Assembly (NCBI RefSeq): GCF_918741275.1
Contig: NZ_CAKKNA010000007.1
Coordinates: 1 to 64,000 of the forward strand
Length of the DNA stretch: 64,000 bases
Reading direction: 5' to 3'
Source of the DNA: Bacillus sp. CECT 9360
GTDB taxonomy: Bacteria; Bacillota; Bacilli; Bacillales; DSM-1321
The position numbers and the translations under genes were made by a program. Within the stretch, counting starts at the first letter, position 1. Every line of letters starts with the position of its first letter. The notes under the pieces were generated by a model. That model ran no database searches. It had not been told where the DNA came from and saw only the letters and a program-made list of their open reading frames with translations. Below, one piece after another: positions 33,359 through 42,913 of this stretch.

Positions 33359-34450
33359 ATGAAACTAGCAAAAATTGAAACCTTCCGAGTAGCGGTACCG
33401 CTTATTAAACCGTTTAAAACAGCGCTTCGAACCGTTGAAATAGCAGAGTCGGTTTTTGTGAAAGTTACCTGTGATAACGGCATGATTGGCTGGGGAGAAG
33501 CTCCCCCGACCATTGTCATCACTGGTGACAGCATACTTAGCATTGAATCTGCCATACACAATGTTTTGAAGCCCGCTTTGCTTAACAAAAGCCTGCTAAG
33601 CTATGAAACCATTTTCCAGGAAATGAAAATAATACTGATTGGAAATTCAAGCGCCAAAGCAGCTATAGACATGGCCATCTACGACTGCCTCGCGCAGTAT
33701 TGCAAGCTACCACTCTACCAATTTCTTGGAGGCCATAAAAGTGAATTGGAAACAGATTTTACCGTAAGTGTAAACGGACCTGAGGAAATGGGTGAGGATG
33801 CCGAATCCTATGTAAAGCAAGGCTTTAATGTTCTGAAAGTAAAAGTTGGCAAAGATGATATTTCAACTGATCTCGAAAGGATAGAGGAGATTAGAAAGCG
33901 CGTTGGCTATAATGTGAAGATTCGATTGGATGCAAACCAGGGTTGGAATCCAAAGGATGCTATACGGGCAATCCGTAAAATGGAAGACAACGATTTACAA
34001 ATCGAATTGGTTGAGCAGCCGGTCAAAGCTGATGATATTGAAGGGTTAAAGCAAGTAACCGACTCTGTGGATACATTAATTATGGCGGACGAAAGTATTT
34101 TCACCCCCAAGCAGGCCTATCAGGTTTTAAAAACACGAAGTGCCGATTTGATCAATATAAAGCTGATGAAGGCAGGAGGCATCTACCAGGCCCAGATCAT
34201 CAATCAACTGGCTGAGGTCTGCGGGGTGGAATGCATGGTTGGCAGCATGATTGAGACCCGCCTAGGCATAACGGCGGCCGCTCACTTTGCGGCAAGCAAA
34301 AAGAATATTACCCGATTTGATTTCGATGCGCCGCTTATGCTCGCCAAGGAAATCGTTGAAGGCGGAATTACGTATAATGGCAGGAAAATAACTCTTCCTA
34401 ATGGGTATGGATTAGGACTCGACCACGTAGATATAGAAAGGGGGGGTTAG
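33359..34450 (+). CDS. ykfB: L-Ala-D/L-Glu epimerase (enolase superfamily)
   Basis: Muconate-lactonizing subgroup enolase of 363 residues that epimerises L-Ala-D-Glu from murein peptides to L-Ala-L-Glu. The catalytic Lys pair is in VLKVKVG, metal ligands are in RLDANQGW, ELVEQPV and IMADES, and the second catalytic Lys is in NIKLMKAGG. This matches YkfB/YcjG as I recall them. Only 3 bases separate it from the next gene. Confidence 0.92.
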   Translation: MKLAKIETFRVAVPLIKPFKTALRTVEIAESVFVKVTCDNGMIGWGEAPPTIVITGDSILSIESAIHNVLKPALLNKSLLSYETIFQEMKIILIGNSSAKAAIDMAIYDCLAQYCKLPLYQFLGGHKSELETDFTVSVNGPEEMGEDAESYVKQGFNVLKVKVGKDDISTDLERIEEIRKRVGYNVKIRLDANQGWNPKDAIRAIRKMEDNDLQIELVEQPVKADDIEGLKQVTDSVDTLIMADESIFTPKQAYQVLKTRSADLINIKLMKAGGIYQAQIINQLAEVCGVECMVGSMIETRLGITAAAHFAASKKNITRFDFDAPLMLAKEIVEGGITYNGRKITLPNGYGLGLDHVDIERGG

Positions 34451-34453
34451 GCG

Positions 34454-35380
34454 GTGTTCCATCAGAAAACGGTAGTAAACGTTGCGGTGGCAACTGTATG
34501 GACAACAGATAAGTCGTCCAGGGCAATTGATGCAGAGGCCACTTCATTCCCGGCGCAAATAGATAGCTGGCTCAGCAAATTAACCTATGAAACTCGTTTA
34601 GAACTTTGTAATGCGAATTTGGTCCAATCACAAGTGTTGTTCGGACAGGAAGTAATCATCACCGATGAACAAGATGGCTGGGCTAAGATTTTCGTACCGG
34701 AACAGCCTTCAGGCAAAGACCACCGAGGATATCCGGGCTGGATGCCTAAGGAACAGCTTGCTGAGAGTGTTGAATGGGATATAAGTGAAGGTCCGGTCGC
34801 AACTGTAATAAGCAAGAGAGCGATGCTTTATTCAGAAAATGAGCTACTATTATTTGAAGTAAGCTATCAAACGATATTGCCAGTTATAGCAGAAAAACCT
34901 GATAGGGTGATCGTGAAATTACCAGAAGGCACTGGTTATATAAAAACAGAAGACGTAGTTGTTTCTCATTCCTGGGATGATAGACCAAAGGGAAGCGGAA
35001 AGGATATAGTTGCCGAGGGAGAAAGGTTCCTGGGCCTTCCATACTTATGGGGTGGTATGAGTTCATTTGGTTTTGACTGCTCAGGATTCAGCTATACGTT
35101 GTGCCGGGCAATCGGATACATCATTCCGCGCGATGCCGCAGATCAGGCAGCGGCAGGAAAACAGATTGAACTGGATGCGATCCAACCAGGTGATTTATTA
35201 TTTTTTGCCTATGAAGAAGGTAAGGGAAGCATTCACCATGTCGGAATATATTATGGGGATGGAAAGCTTTTGCATTCTCCTAAAACAGGGAAACATGTCG
35301 AAATTATCGAGTTGGCAGGTACCATTTACGAAAAAGAACTTTGCCGAGCGAGCCGTTATGGGCAAGAGACGGAGGAGTAA
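34454..35380 (+). CDS. ykfC: Gamma-D-glutamyl-L-diamino acid endopeptidase YkfC (NlpC/P60)
   Basis: Intracellular enzyme of 308 residues that splits murein tripeptides to L-Ala-D-Glu, which the neighbouring epimerase then uses. There is no signal peptide. Two SH3-like regions come first, then the NlpC/P60 domain with the catalytic Cys in FGFDCSGFSY and His in IHHVGIYYGDGKLLHSP. It starts at GTG and is packed 3 bases from each neighbour. Confidence 0.92.
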   Translation: MFHQKTVVNVAVATVWTTDKSSRAIDAEATSFPAQIDSWLSKLTYETRLELCNANLVQSQVLFGQEVIITDEQDGWAKIFVPEQPSGKDHRGYPGWMPKEQLAESVEWDISEGPVATVISKRAMLYSENELLLFEVSYQTILPVIAEKPDRVIVKLPEGTGYIKTEDVVVSHSWDDRPKGSGKDIVAEGERFLGLPYLWGGMSSFGFDCSGFSYTLCRAIGYIIPRDAADQAAAGKQIELDAIQPGDLLFFAYEEGKGSIHHVGIYYGDGKLLHSPKTGKHVEIIELAGTIYEKELCRASRYGQETEE

Positions 35381-35383
35381 AAC

Positions 35384-36394
35384 ATGAATAGGGAAGTTCT
35401 ATTAACAGTTAATGATTTGAAAAAGCATTTTGCCATTGGAAAAAACGAAACACTAAAAGCAGTAGACGGAATTTCTTTTCATGTCAATAAAGGTGAAACC
35501 TTTGGAATTGTGGGCGAATCCGGTTGTGGAAAATCTACAGCGGGCCGGACCATTATCGGTTTATATGACCCAAGCGACGGAGAGGTTATTTTTAACGGGC
35601 AGAATGTCCACAACATGAATGAGAAGGAGAAATTTGCCTATCATCGTAGCATGCAAATGATTTTCCAAGATCCGTATGCTTCATTAAATCCGCGCTCGAC
35701 CGTCCGTGAGATCATTTCTGAGCCAATGGAGGTACACAGGCTGTATCCGAATAGACAAGAGAGACTAGAGCGTGTTTATCAATTGTTAGAGGATGTCGGG
35801 TTAAACCGGGATCATGCGAACAGGTATCCGCATGAATTCTCTGGAGGGCAACGGCAGAGGATCGGGATTGCCCGGGCACTTGCGTTAGACCCGGAGTTTA
35901 TTATTGCTGATGAACCGATTTCGGCATTGGATGTGTCTGTACAAGCCCAGGTCGTTAATTTGCTAAAACGCCTGCAGAAGGAAAAAGGCTTGACTTATTT
36001 ATTCATCGCTCACGATCTTTCTATGGTAAAACAAATCAGTAACCGCATTGCTGTGATGTATTTAGGACATATCGTCGAGCTAACGACAAGTAAAGAACTA
36101 TATAATCAACCGCTTCATCCCTATACACAGGCTTTATTATCAGCAATTCCGATACCTGATCCCGATGTTGAGGATGAGCGTGAACGGATCATCTTAAAAG
36201 GTGAGCTGCCAAGCCCGATAAATCCGCCGAGCGGATGTGTATTCAGAACGAGATGTCCGTATGTGATGGAAGCATGCGCTACACATAAGCCCGAGTGGCA
36301 GGAAGTTGAAGAGAACCATTTCGTTGCTTGTCACCTGTATAACAAAAAGCTGACAGGTGACCATGATTTCTCTCAGGTGGCGGTGACGAAATAG
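35384..36394 (+). CDS. ykfD: Oligopeptide ABC transporter ATP-binding protein (DppF/YkfD type)
   Basis: Second ATPase of the peptide importer, 336 residues. Walker A is GESGCGKST, the signature [10 protein letters not shown], Walker [13 protein letters not shown] and the switch LFIAHDLSM. The C-terminal Cys-containing extension ([15 protein letters not shown]) is present. DppBCD needs a DppF-type partner, and this gene supplies it. GGAGG before ATG. Confidence 0.92.
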   Translation: MNREVLLTVNDLKKHFAIGKNETLKAVDGISFHVNKGETFGIVGESGCGKSTAGRTIIGLYDPSDGEVIFNGQNVHNMNEKEKFAYHRSMQMIFQDPYASLNPRSTVREIISEPMEVHRLYPNRQERLERVYQLLEDVGLNRDHANRYPHEFSGGQRQRIGIARALALDPEFIIADEPISALDVSVQAQVVNLLKRLQKEKGLTYLFIAHDLSMVKQISNRIAVMYLGHIVELTTSKELYNQPLHPYTQALLSAIPIPDPDVEDERERIILKGELPSPINPPSGCVFRTRCPYVMEACATHKPEWQEVEENHFVACHLYNKKLTGDHDFSQVAVTK

Positions 36395-36410
36395 AAGGGA
36401 CGGAAGGCCA

Positions 36411-37190
36411 ATGGAATGGATCGCTTTGGAAGAATCGATCATGCATTTAAAGAATCATGCTAACGGCAGGATCGGTGTACACATCGAAATAGATGGTAAA
36501 GTCATTGAAAGTGGCAGTCAAGAAACTTTTCAATCTGCAAGTCTAATTAAAATTCCTATTTTAATAGAAGCATTCCGCCAAAATGAAGAAAAACACATTT
36601 ATTTGAATCAGCCTGTTACCATACCGATGACTGAGAGGGTAAAAGGATCAGGAGTCATATATGCTTTAACGGATAAAGTATTTATGACGATAGGGGATAT
36701 CATCACTTTAATGATTATTGTTTCGGATAACACGGCGACGAACCTATTGATCAATTTCTTGGGTCAGGATGAAATTAACAGGTGTATCAAAGAGTTAGGT
36801 CTGGATAAGACGGTTTTAAATCGAAGGATGATGGACTTTGAGGCAATCAATCAAGGCAAGGACAATTTAACCAGTGCCACTGATATGCTTGTTTGTCTAA
36901 AAGCGATAAAAGAGGAGACCTTTCTTTCAACAAAGAGCAATGAACAGATACTTTCCATTATGAGAAAACAGCAAATGACCGACAAACTTCAGGCTCTTAT
37001 GGATCCTGAAAAAGTATCTGTAGCGAACAAAACAGGCAGCTTGCCAGGCATTGTCCACGATTGTGCAATTATTACGTATGGTGAAAAAACAGCATATGTT
37101 GCCGTACTGACGAGTGTCTCCTCAGAGGAAGAAGGAAGGCAAGTGATAGCTAAGATTGGCAAGCTCGTTTATGAATACTTAGTGCAATAG
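36411..37190 (+). CDS. Class A beta-lactamase-fold serine hydrolase
   Basis: 259 residues with the penicillin-recognising triad in order: SxxK (S44-K47, SASLIKIP), SDN (105-107) and KTG (207-209). There is no signal peptide or lipobox, unlike exported beta-lactamases, so it acts in the cytoplasm. As the last gene of the murein-peptide operon it probably acts on an imported muropeptide or D-amino-acid peptide rather than serving drug resistance. A true penicillinase cannot be excluded from sequence alone. GGAAGG lies before the ATG, 16 bases after ykfD. Confidence 0.8.
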   Translation: MEWIALEESIMHLKNHANGRIGVHIEIDGKVIESGSQETFQSASLIKIPILIEAFRQNEEKHIYLNQPVTIPMTERVKGSGVIYALTDKVFMTIGDIITLMIIVSDNTATNLLINFLGQDEINRCIKELGLDKTVLNRRMMDFEAINQGKDNLTSATDMLVCLKAIKEETFLSTKSNEQILSIMRKQQMTDKLQALMDPEKVSVANKTGSLPGIVHDCAIITYGEKTAYVAVLTSVSSEEEGRQVIAKIGKLVYEYLVQ

Positions 37191-37199
37191 TAGGAACGT

Positions 37200-37241
37200 A
37201 AAAAAGGTCATGCTCAAGAAGGAAGAAGCATGATCTTTTTT
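37200..37241. terminator. Bidirectional terminator between the hydrolase and esterase genes
   Basis: AAAAAGGTCATGCT and AGCATGATCTTTTTT form a long stem between converging genes. Confidence 0.85.
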
Positions 37242-37243
37242 AG

Positions 37244-38161
37244 TCATTCAGTACTAATCTTTTGCGTCTCATTTTCAAGCTTTTGTTTAACATATTCTCC
37301 AATTTCATCGATAGCTTTGCTGGCTTCCGGTGTTGTAAATTGCTGAAACACGTGCCACATGTCCTCCCATACTTTTAAGGTGGCTTCGACCCCAGCTGCA
37401 TTGGCACGTTCAACGAGACGGACTGAATCATCGAGAAGAATTTCATCGTTTCCGACGTGCACTAACATAGGAGGAAGGCCCTGTAAATCAGCATATATAG
37501 GCGAGACAAGAGGATGACGGCGGTCCATGCTGCCAATATATAAAAACGGCGCAGCGCGATTCTGTTCGGGATTTAGCCAAGGATCTGCATCTGCACGTGA
37601 CTCCATCGACTCTCCGGTTCCTTCCATATCCGTCCAAGGGGAGAGGAGAATCGCTGAAGCAGGCAGAGCATCTCCAGCATCTCTTAGCGATAAAAGCATT
37701 GCCATCGTGAGGCCACCGCCAGCCGAATCTCCTCCTACAACGATTCGTTCAGGAGAAATACCTGAACGAAGCAACCATCGATAAGCTGTAACCGCATCTT
37801 CAATTCCAGAAGGGAAGGGATGTTCAGGAGCCAGTCGGTATTCAATCACCAGTACACGGGTTGCTGTCGAACGCGAGAGTTTGGCAGCCAAATCTCTGTG
37901 CGTATTTAAGCTCCCAAGCATGTACGCACCTCCGTGAAGATACAGGAATACCCGATCGCGGGCCGCATTTGGAGCAATGACCCATTCCGCAGGGGTATTT
38001 TCAATCATTATTTTTTCTGTTTTTATATCCGGATCAATTGGGATGGAAGCCAATAATGCTTCTAAACGATTTCTTGATTCTTGAATTGTAAGCTTTTTCG
38101 GCTGGGATGCAACATATTCTATTAGACGGTTGCGTTCTGCAAGACTTTCTTTGCTGGCCAT
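37244..38161 (-). CDS. Alpha/beta hydrolase, HSL-type esterase
   Basis: Cytoplasmic esterase of 305 residues in the hormone-sensitive-lipase group. The oxyanion-hole motif is YLHGGAY, the nucleophile lies in GGDSAGG, the Asp is in VGNDEILLDD and the His in DMWHVFQQF. Natural substrate unknown; small acyl esters are usual. The start is ATG 38161 behind a run of G (GTGGGGGG); an ATG 15 bases further upstream has a worse position. Confidence 0.85.
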   Translation of the reverse strand: MASKESLAERNRLIEYVASQPKKLTIQESRNRLEALLASIPIDPDIKTEKIMIENTPAEWVIAPNAARDRVFLYLHGGAYMLGSLNTHRDLAAKLSRSTATRVLVIEYRLAPEHPFPSGIEDAVTAYRWLLRSGISPERIVVGGDSAGGGLTMAMLLSLRDAGDALPASAILLSPWTDMEGTGESMESRADADPWLNPEQNRAAPFLYIGSMDRRHPLVSPIYADLQGLPPMLVHVGNDEILLDDSVRLVERANAAGVEATLKVWEDMWHVFQQFTTPEASKAIDEIGEYVKQKLENETQKISTE

Positions 38162-38339
38162 ATTTTGTCCCCCCACTCATAATGTTTGTAAGCGTATTCA
38201 TTAAGTATATTTCGTTTCTATTCTTGAAAAGTCCTTCTAATTCATCAATTTTTATCTATCCAATACTAGAATTGCTGTGAAAAAAGCGGGGTCCATCCGT
38301 CATTTACTTTAATGGTAATCCGTCTAAGAAAGCAATTAA

Positions 38340-38362
38340 AAATAGCCTTGTTGACACAAGGC
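38340..38362 (-). terminator. Terminator after the 52-residue gene
   Basis: On the minus strand GCCTTGT and ACAAGGC pair around GTCA, followed by TATTTTT. Confidence 0.6.
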
Positions 38363-38369
38363 AAAAGTG

Positions 38370-38528
38370 TTATTTCCATTTGTATGATTGGTAGATTGAT
38401 CCTTTCTTATACTTTAGATTCTCGTCATTAAAAACATCGTCATATAAATGATCCCAATAGTTATGGCTGTAGCGATTACGGTTTTTCACCTTTCTTTTGT
38501 GAAAGCCTATTAGATTCACTTTTCTCAT
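38370..38528 (-). CDS. Small basic protein, 52 residues, unrecognised
   Basis: The frame runs MRKVNLIGFHKRKVKNRNRY and on to QSYKWK, rich in Lys, Arg, Asn and Tyr and without a membrane segment. A ribosome site (AGAGGGTGAA) stands before the ATG and a hairpin with a T run follows the stop, so it has the marks of a real gene. I do not recognise a family. The rest of the 38162-38654 gap holds no other gene. Confidence 0.55.
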   Translation of the reverse strand: MRKVNLIGFHKRKVKNRNRYSHNYWDHLYDDVFNDENLKYKKGSIYQSYKWK

Positions 38529-38608
38529 TTATTCACCCTCTTCTCTGTTTATTTATCATATTCGCTTTATAGACGGAGTGTATGGACAGGTTTCCTATTA
38601 GAATAAAT

Positions 38609-38642
38609 AAAAAGATCATGCCCATTATAAGCATGATCTTTT
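38609..38642 (-). terminator. Terminator after the M29 aminopeptidase gene
   Basis: AAAGATCATGC and GCATGATCTTT, perfect 11-bp arms, bidirectional in form. Confidence 0.85.
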
Positions 38643-38654
38643 GCAATATATTTT

Positions 38655-39887
38655 TTAAAACGCCCAGTCACCTTTACGGAAGATGGCTTCAGTGCTGCCG
38701 TCTTCTCTAATCCCGTCGATATCCATTTCAGAAGATCCGATCATGAAATCAACGTGGGTGATGCTTTCGTTAAGTCCGTTCTTTGCAAGTTCTTCAGGGG
38801 ACATCTTTTTGCCGCCTTCAAGGCAGAAGGCATAAGCGCTGCCGATCGCCAAGTGGTTAGAAGCATTTTCATCGAACAACGTGTTAAAGAAAAGGACGTT
38901 TGATTGTGAAATCGGTGAGTTGAATGGCACGAGCGCGACTTCGCCTAAATAGTGAGAGCCTTCATCTGTTTCCACTAATTGCTTTAAAATTTCTTCGCCT
39001 TCTTCTGCTTTCACTTCGACAATTCGGCCTTGCTTAAATGTAATCGAAAACTTATCAATGATGTTTCCGCCGTAGCTAAGCGGCTTCGTGCTGGAAACAG
39101 TGCCGTTTACTCCTGTTTTTAAAGGAACCGTGAAAACTTCTTCTGTAGGCATATTTGCCATGAACGCATGTCCTTGTTCGTTAATGCTGCCTGCACCGAC
39201 CCACAGGTGTTGCTCAGGAAGTTCGATTGTCAGGTCCGTCCCGGAAGCTTTGTAATGAAGTTTTGTATAGCGTTTGCCATTTAAATAATCGACTTTTTCA
39301 TGAAGAGACTCGTCGTGTTTTTTCCAGGCAGCAACCGGATTTTCCGTATCTATACGGGTCGCTTTAAAGATAGCATCCCATAGCTTATGTACTCTTTCTT
39401 CTGCGGCAGCATCAGGGAATACCATGTCGGCCCAGGCATGGGATGGAACCGCAACAATTGACCAACTGAACTTATCGGCTTGCACGTACTGACGGAATTG
39501 TTTAAGCGCAGTGCCTGAAGCTTTTTGGAAGTTGGCGATCCGCTCCGGCTTCACACCTTTCAACAGGTCAGGAGGCGATGAAATCACTGATAAGTAAGCA
39601 GCACCCTTTTCCGCCCATTCAATCATTTCCTTAGCGCGATGCTCCGGATATTCCGTGAATACTTCATCCGGTGCCAAATCATATTTGATACGGTTAACGG
39701 TATCATCCGTCCAGTTGACGATTACATTGCGCGCGCCGATTTCATAAGCTTTCTTAACGATTAACCTGACAAGATCCGCACCTTCCAAAGCTGTATTTAT
39801 AACAAGTGTTTGCCCTTTTTGGACATTGACGCCAACCTTGACCGCAAGCTCTGCGTATTTTTCTAAATTTGCTTGGAAATTACTCAT
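38655..39887 (-). CDS. Aminopeptidase, M29 family (AmpS/PepS type)
   Basis: Cytoplasmic metallo-aminopeptidase of 410 residues. The family landmarks are EYPEHRAKEMIEWAEKGAAY, LPEQHLWVGAG, NMPTEEVFTVPLK, HLAIGSAYAF and THVDFMIGSSEMDIDGI, which supply the Glu, His, Tyr and Asp metal ligands. It would degrade short peptides brought in by the POT symporter encoded just upstream or by Dpp. AGGAGAGTA precedes the ATG. It has its own terminator at 38609, and one separates it from the symporter gene. Confidence 0.92.
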   Translation of the reverse strand: MSNFQANLEKYAELAVKVGVNVQKGQTLVINTALEGADLVRLIVKKAYEIGARNVIVNWTDDTVNRIKYDLAPDEVFTEYPEHRAKEMIEWAEKGAAYLSVISSPPDLLKGVKPERIANFQKASGTALKQFRQYVQADKFSWSIVAVPSHAWADMVFPDAAAEERVHKLWDAIFKATRIDTENPVAAWKKHDESLHEKVDYLNGKRYTKLHYKASGTDLTIELPEQHLWVGAGSINEQGHAFMANMPTEEVFTVPLKTGVNGTVSSTKPLSYGGNIIDKFSITFKQGRIVEVKAEEGEEILKQLVETDEGSHYLGEVALVPFNSPISQSNVLFFNTLFDENASNHLAIGSAYAFCLEGGKKMSPEELAKNGLNESITHVDFMIGSSEMDIDGIREDGSTEAIFRKGDWAF

Positions 39888-39956
39888 ACATTACTCTCCT
39901 TTACCAGAATCTTCATTTACATTGTAGCGATTATACAGCAAAAAAGATAGATTTTA

Positions 39957-40000
39957 AAACGAAAACTGCCTATCCAATTTGGACAGGCAGTTTTCGTTTA
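39957..40000 (-). terminator. Terminator after the POT symporter gene
   Basis: AAAACGAAAACTGCC and GGCAGTTTTCGTTT plus inner pairs (TATCC/GGACA) make a very strong stem with T-rich flanks. Confidence 0.9.
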
Positions 40001-41491
40001 TCTTACACCTTGCATATAACCCTGAATTTTCGGAGAAAGCATGAAAAGAAGGAATCCAAGCAAAATGGATAGGCTACCGATCACTCCAAAGTACAGGATT
40101 TCTGATTCAGGATTAAAGAACCGGACAACCTGGGCATTAATCGCCTGTGCCGCCGCATTTGATAAAAACCAGAGACTCATCGTCTGAGCGGAGAACGCTG
40201 CCGGTGCGAGTTTCGTCGTAGCCGAAAGTCCGACAGGGGACAGACATAACTCACCCAAAACCACGAGGAAGAAGCTGAGTACCAGCCATAACGGGTTTAC
40301 CAATGTATCGGTACCGTTTAGATAAGCAGGGAAAATCATCACTAGGAACGAAAGTCCCGCGAAAAATAATCCGAAAGCAAACTTTTTCGGAGTAGAAGGC
40401 TGCCTATTCCCAAGCTTGACCCAAAACCAGGCAAAAACAGGCGCAAGCATGACGATGAATAACGGATTCAATGATTGAAACCATGCAGATTTAATTTCTA
40501 TGCCCGCAATGTTAAGTTGCGTGCGATTATCAGCATACGTCGCTAATATATTGGAGCCCTGTTCCTGGATTGCCCAGAACATGACGGCTGCGATGAACAG
40601 CGGGATGTATGCGATCAGCCGTGAGCGCTCAACCTCTGTGGTTTTCGGACTACGGTACATAAAGATAAAATAGAGGGTTGGAATGACTATCCCTGATAAA
40701 GTAACTAGTAAAATAAAGCGTTCAATCGTCAAATACCCAGCCGGAATAGTGATAGCGGCCAAGATGACGATTACAAGCGCCCCGATCCCAATTCTAGTGA
40801 ATACTTTCGTTTTTTCATTTTTAGACAGCGGATTGGGTACATAGGAACCTGCAAGTCCCAAAGTTTTCTTTTTTGTTAGAAGAAACGTGACAAGGCCCAA
40901 GAACATACCGATAGCGGCAATCCCAAAGCCGAGATGGTAATTATATTCCTGTCCGATCGTTCCGACAATCAACGGCGCCAGAAAACCGCCCAGGTTAATA
41001 CCCATATAGAAAATACTGAATCCAGAATCACGCCGCGGGTCTTCCTCGCTATACATTTCACCAACAACGCTTGAAACATTCGGTTTCAGTAGACCCGTAC
41101 CGATGACAATCAAAACCATCGATGAAAACAATGTCGTAACACCGCCCGGCAGTGCGAGAATGATGTGTCCAAACATTATCAAAGCGCCGCCGTAAAAAAC
41201 AGTCCGGGTCGTCCCGAGTAATCTGTCCGCAATCCAACCTCCGATAATTCCGGACATATAAACGAGTGATCCGTATACAGACATAATCGAATTGGCTGTA
41301 GTTTGGTCTAAGCCCAGTCCTCCCTCGGAAACTTTATCATACATGTAATAAATTAAAATGGCGCGCATTCCATAATAAGAAAAACGTTCCCAGAATTCAG
41401 TGAAGAACAGGGTAAATAACCCTTTGGGATGTCCAAAAAAGCCGGTCTGCGGCACACTTTGAACAATAACGTCCTTATCTCTTGTCTGCAT
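39998..41491 (-). CDS. Proton-dependent di/tripeptide transporter, POT/PTR2 family
   Basis: Inner-membrane symporter of 497 residues with about 14 helices. The proton-coupling ExxER motif is in FTEFWERFSYYGMRAIL, and GGWIADRLLG and FSIFYMGINLGGF are PTR2 signatures. Similar to DtpT and B. subtilis YclF. I chose ATG 41491, behind AAAAGGAGGAT, over an in-frame start 54 bases upstream. It adds a third route for peptides beside Dpp and the aminopeptidase. Confidence 0.92.
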   Translation of the reverse strand: MQTRDKDVIVQSVPQTGFFGHPKGLFTLFFTEFWERFSYYGMRAILIYYMYDKVSEGGLGLDQTTANSIMSVYGSLVYMSGIIGGWIADRLLGTTRTVFYGGALIMFGHIILALPGGVTTLFSSMVLIVIGTGLLKPNVSSVVGEMYSEEDPRRDSGFSIFYMGINLGGFLAPLIVGTIGQEYNYHLGFGIAAIGMFLGLVTFLLTKKKTLGLAGSYVPNPLSKNEKTKVFTRIGIGALVIVILAAITIPAGYLTIERFILLVTLSGIVIPTLYFIFMYRSPKTTEVERSRLIAYIPLFIAAVMFWAIQEQGSNILATYADNRTQLNIAGIEIKSAWFQSLNPLFIVMLAPVFAWFWVKLGNRQPSTPKKFAFGLFFAGLSFLVMIFPAYLNGTDTLVNPLWLVLSFFLVVLGELCLSPVGLSATTKLAPAAFSAQTMSLWFLSNAAAQAINAQVVRFFNPESEILYFGVIGSLSILLGFLLFMLSPKIQGYMQGVR

Positions 41492-41718
41492 CCTAAATCC
41501 TCCTTTTAAAAATTGTAAGAATAATTCAAATGATATAAGGAACAATTATTTTACTATAGCACTTTTGGTTTTGTATTAAAAGTTTCTCGCTTAATATCGG
41601 AGAATTATGAAAAATAATACATAAATTGAAGAAAGATATGAAAATTGGTCAGCGGTAAGGAGTAAAATGCAGACTCAAGCATAGGGAGAAGCGCAATAAA
41701 TGGGGAGAAAATAATTAA

Positions 41719-41755
41719 AAAAACCAACCACCTCTTTTATAAAGGTTGTTGGTAT
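41719..41755 (-). terminator. Terminator after the AbrB-like gene
   Basis: ACCAACAACCT and AGGTGGTTGGT on the minus strand, followed by T7. Confidence 0.8.
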
Positions 41756-41767
41756 TATAATCATGTT

Positions 41768-42043
41768 TTATATTAAATGGGACTCAATTTCTTTCATTAA
41801 TTTCTCTGCACCCTCCGGACTAAGTCGAAGCTGCCCTCCGGCTACAGCAAAATTCTTTTCTGAAATCTCGCCAGTTATCACACATGAATTACTAGCTTTA
41901 TATTTTTGAAGAATAATCATGTCACCATCAGTGAAGATTTCCAACCCATCTCTTTCATTAATATTAAAATTTCTCCGTATTTCTTTAGGGATGACGACCC
42001 TTCCTAAATTATCTAAGTTTCTTACTACACCGGTAGCGCGCAT
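41768..42043 (-). CDS. AbrB-family transition-state regulator
   Basis: DNA-binding protein of 91 residues. The N-terminal swapped-hairpin AbrB domain is clear (RATGVVRNLDNLGRVVIPKE, then IRRNFNINERDGLEIF), and the C-terminal half resembles the AbrB/Abh multimerisation domain. It would act on post-exponential genes. The start is ATG 42043 with GGAGGG before it. The 300-base stretch upstream is AT-rich without a clear operator. AbrB and Abh cannot be told apart here. Confidence 0.88.
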   Translation of the reverse strand: MRATGVVRNLDNLGRVVIPKEIRRNFNINERDGLEIFTDGDMIILQKYKASNSCVITGEISEKNFAVAGGQLRLSPEGAEKLMKEIESHLI

Positions 42044-42302
42044 ATAAATTTTCCCTCCATACATTTATACTTAAATATTACCATATTGTAAAAATGATTA
42101 ACAGTTTTGTAAATTAATATGAATTTTTTGTTTTCTACTTTGAATGCTTTGCTTTTTTATATTCAAGTTTTTAAAACTTTTTCAAGATAATCGTAACTTT
42201 GTATAAAGCAAAAGGGTTTGTAAACCTTGAATAGGGAACCAAAATGATAAGGATGGCTAGAATAATAGAATCAATTTGATGAATAGGGAAGATCACTTTG
42301 AA

Positions 42303-42330
42303 AAAGCATCCGAAAAAATCGGATGCCTTA
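42303..42330 (-). terminator. Terminator after the short flavoprotein gene
   Basis: GCATCCGA and TCGGATGC around a T5 loop (minus strand), followed by TTTTTC. Confidence 0.85.
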
Positions 42331-42352
42331 GTAATAGGGTGTATCAAAACTA

Positions 42353-42913
42353 CTATTTTAAAATATCGTGATCAACATAACGCTCGCCATTCAGTTCACT
42401 GATTACATTGATCGCTACTTTGGCTCCGTCTCCTGCGGTGATAATGGTGTGCATACTGACACCCGCACAGGTTCCAGCAGCCCAGACACCCTCGATGTTC
42501 GTTTTTCCGGCGGTATCGCAGTCAACGATTGTCTTAATTCTTGGCTCTGTGCCAGGCTTGGTATTAATACCAGCCTTTTCGGCGAGTTCAACTACCATAC
42601 CGGTGGCCAAGATAATGTGCTTTGCTTCGTATTCGCCGTTCTCCGTTTCAATTTTGAAGCCATCATTGGATTTTTCAAAATTGACCGTTTTTGTTTGGAC
42701 AAGTTCCGCTCCGAATTTTTTGGCCTGGTTCTTACCAATTTCAACGAGATCGGGTCCGCTGATTTCATTCACGCCATAATGGTTTTGAAGCCATGCCCTT
42801 TTTGTAATGCTTTGGTCACTGTCTAACAGTAAAGTCTTTTTCCCGGCCTTTGCCGCAAAAAGTGCAGCGCTTCCGCCTGCCGGTCCAGCTCCGATTATCG
42901 CGATATCATACAT
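42353..42913 (-). CDS. Short thioredoxin-reductase-like FAD protein
   Basis: 186 residues. The FAD-binding dinucleotide motif is AIIGAGPAGGSAALFAAKAG at the start, and the second FAD contact GVWAAGTCAGVS lies near the end. The central NADPH domain of normal thioredoxin reductases (about 310 residues) and its CxxC pair are missing, so this is the compact FAD-only form. It needs another electron donor or serves as a peroxide- or quinone-active flavoprotein. The start at 42913 follows AAAAGGAGGAT. It lies near a MarR gene, which may control it. Confidence 0.75.
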   Translation of the reverse strand: MYDIAIIGAGPAGGSAALFAAKAGKKTLLLDSDQSITKRAWLQNHYGVNEISGPDLVEIGKNQAKKFGAELVQTKTVNFEKSNDGFKIETENGEYEAKHIILATGMVVELAEKAGINTKPGTEPRIKTIVDCDTAGKTNIEGVWAAGTCAGVSMHTIITAGDGAKVAINVISELNGERYVDHDILK

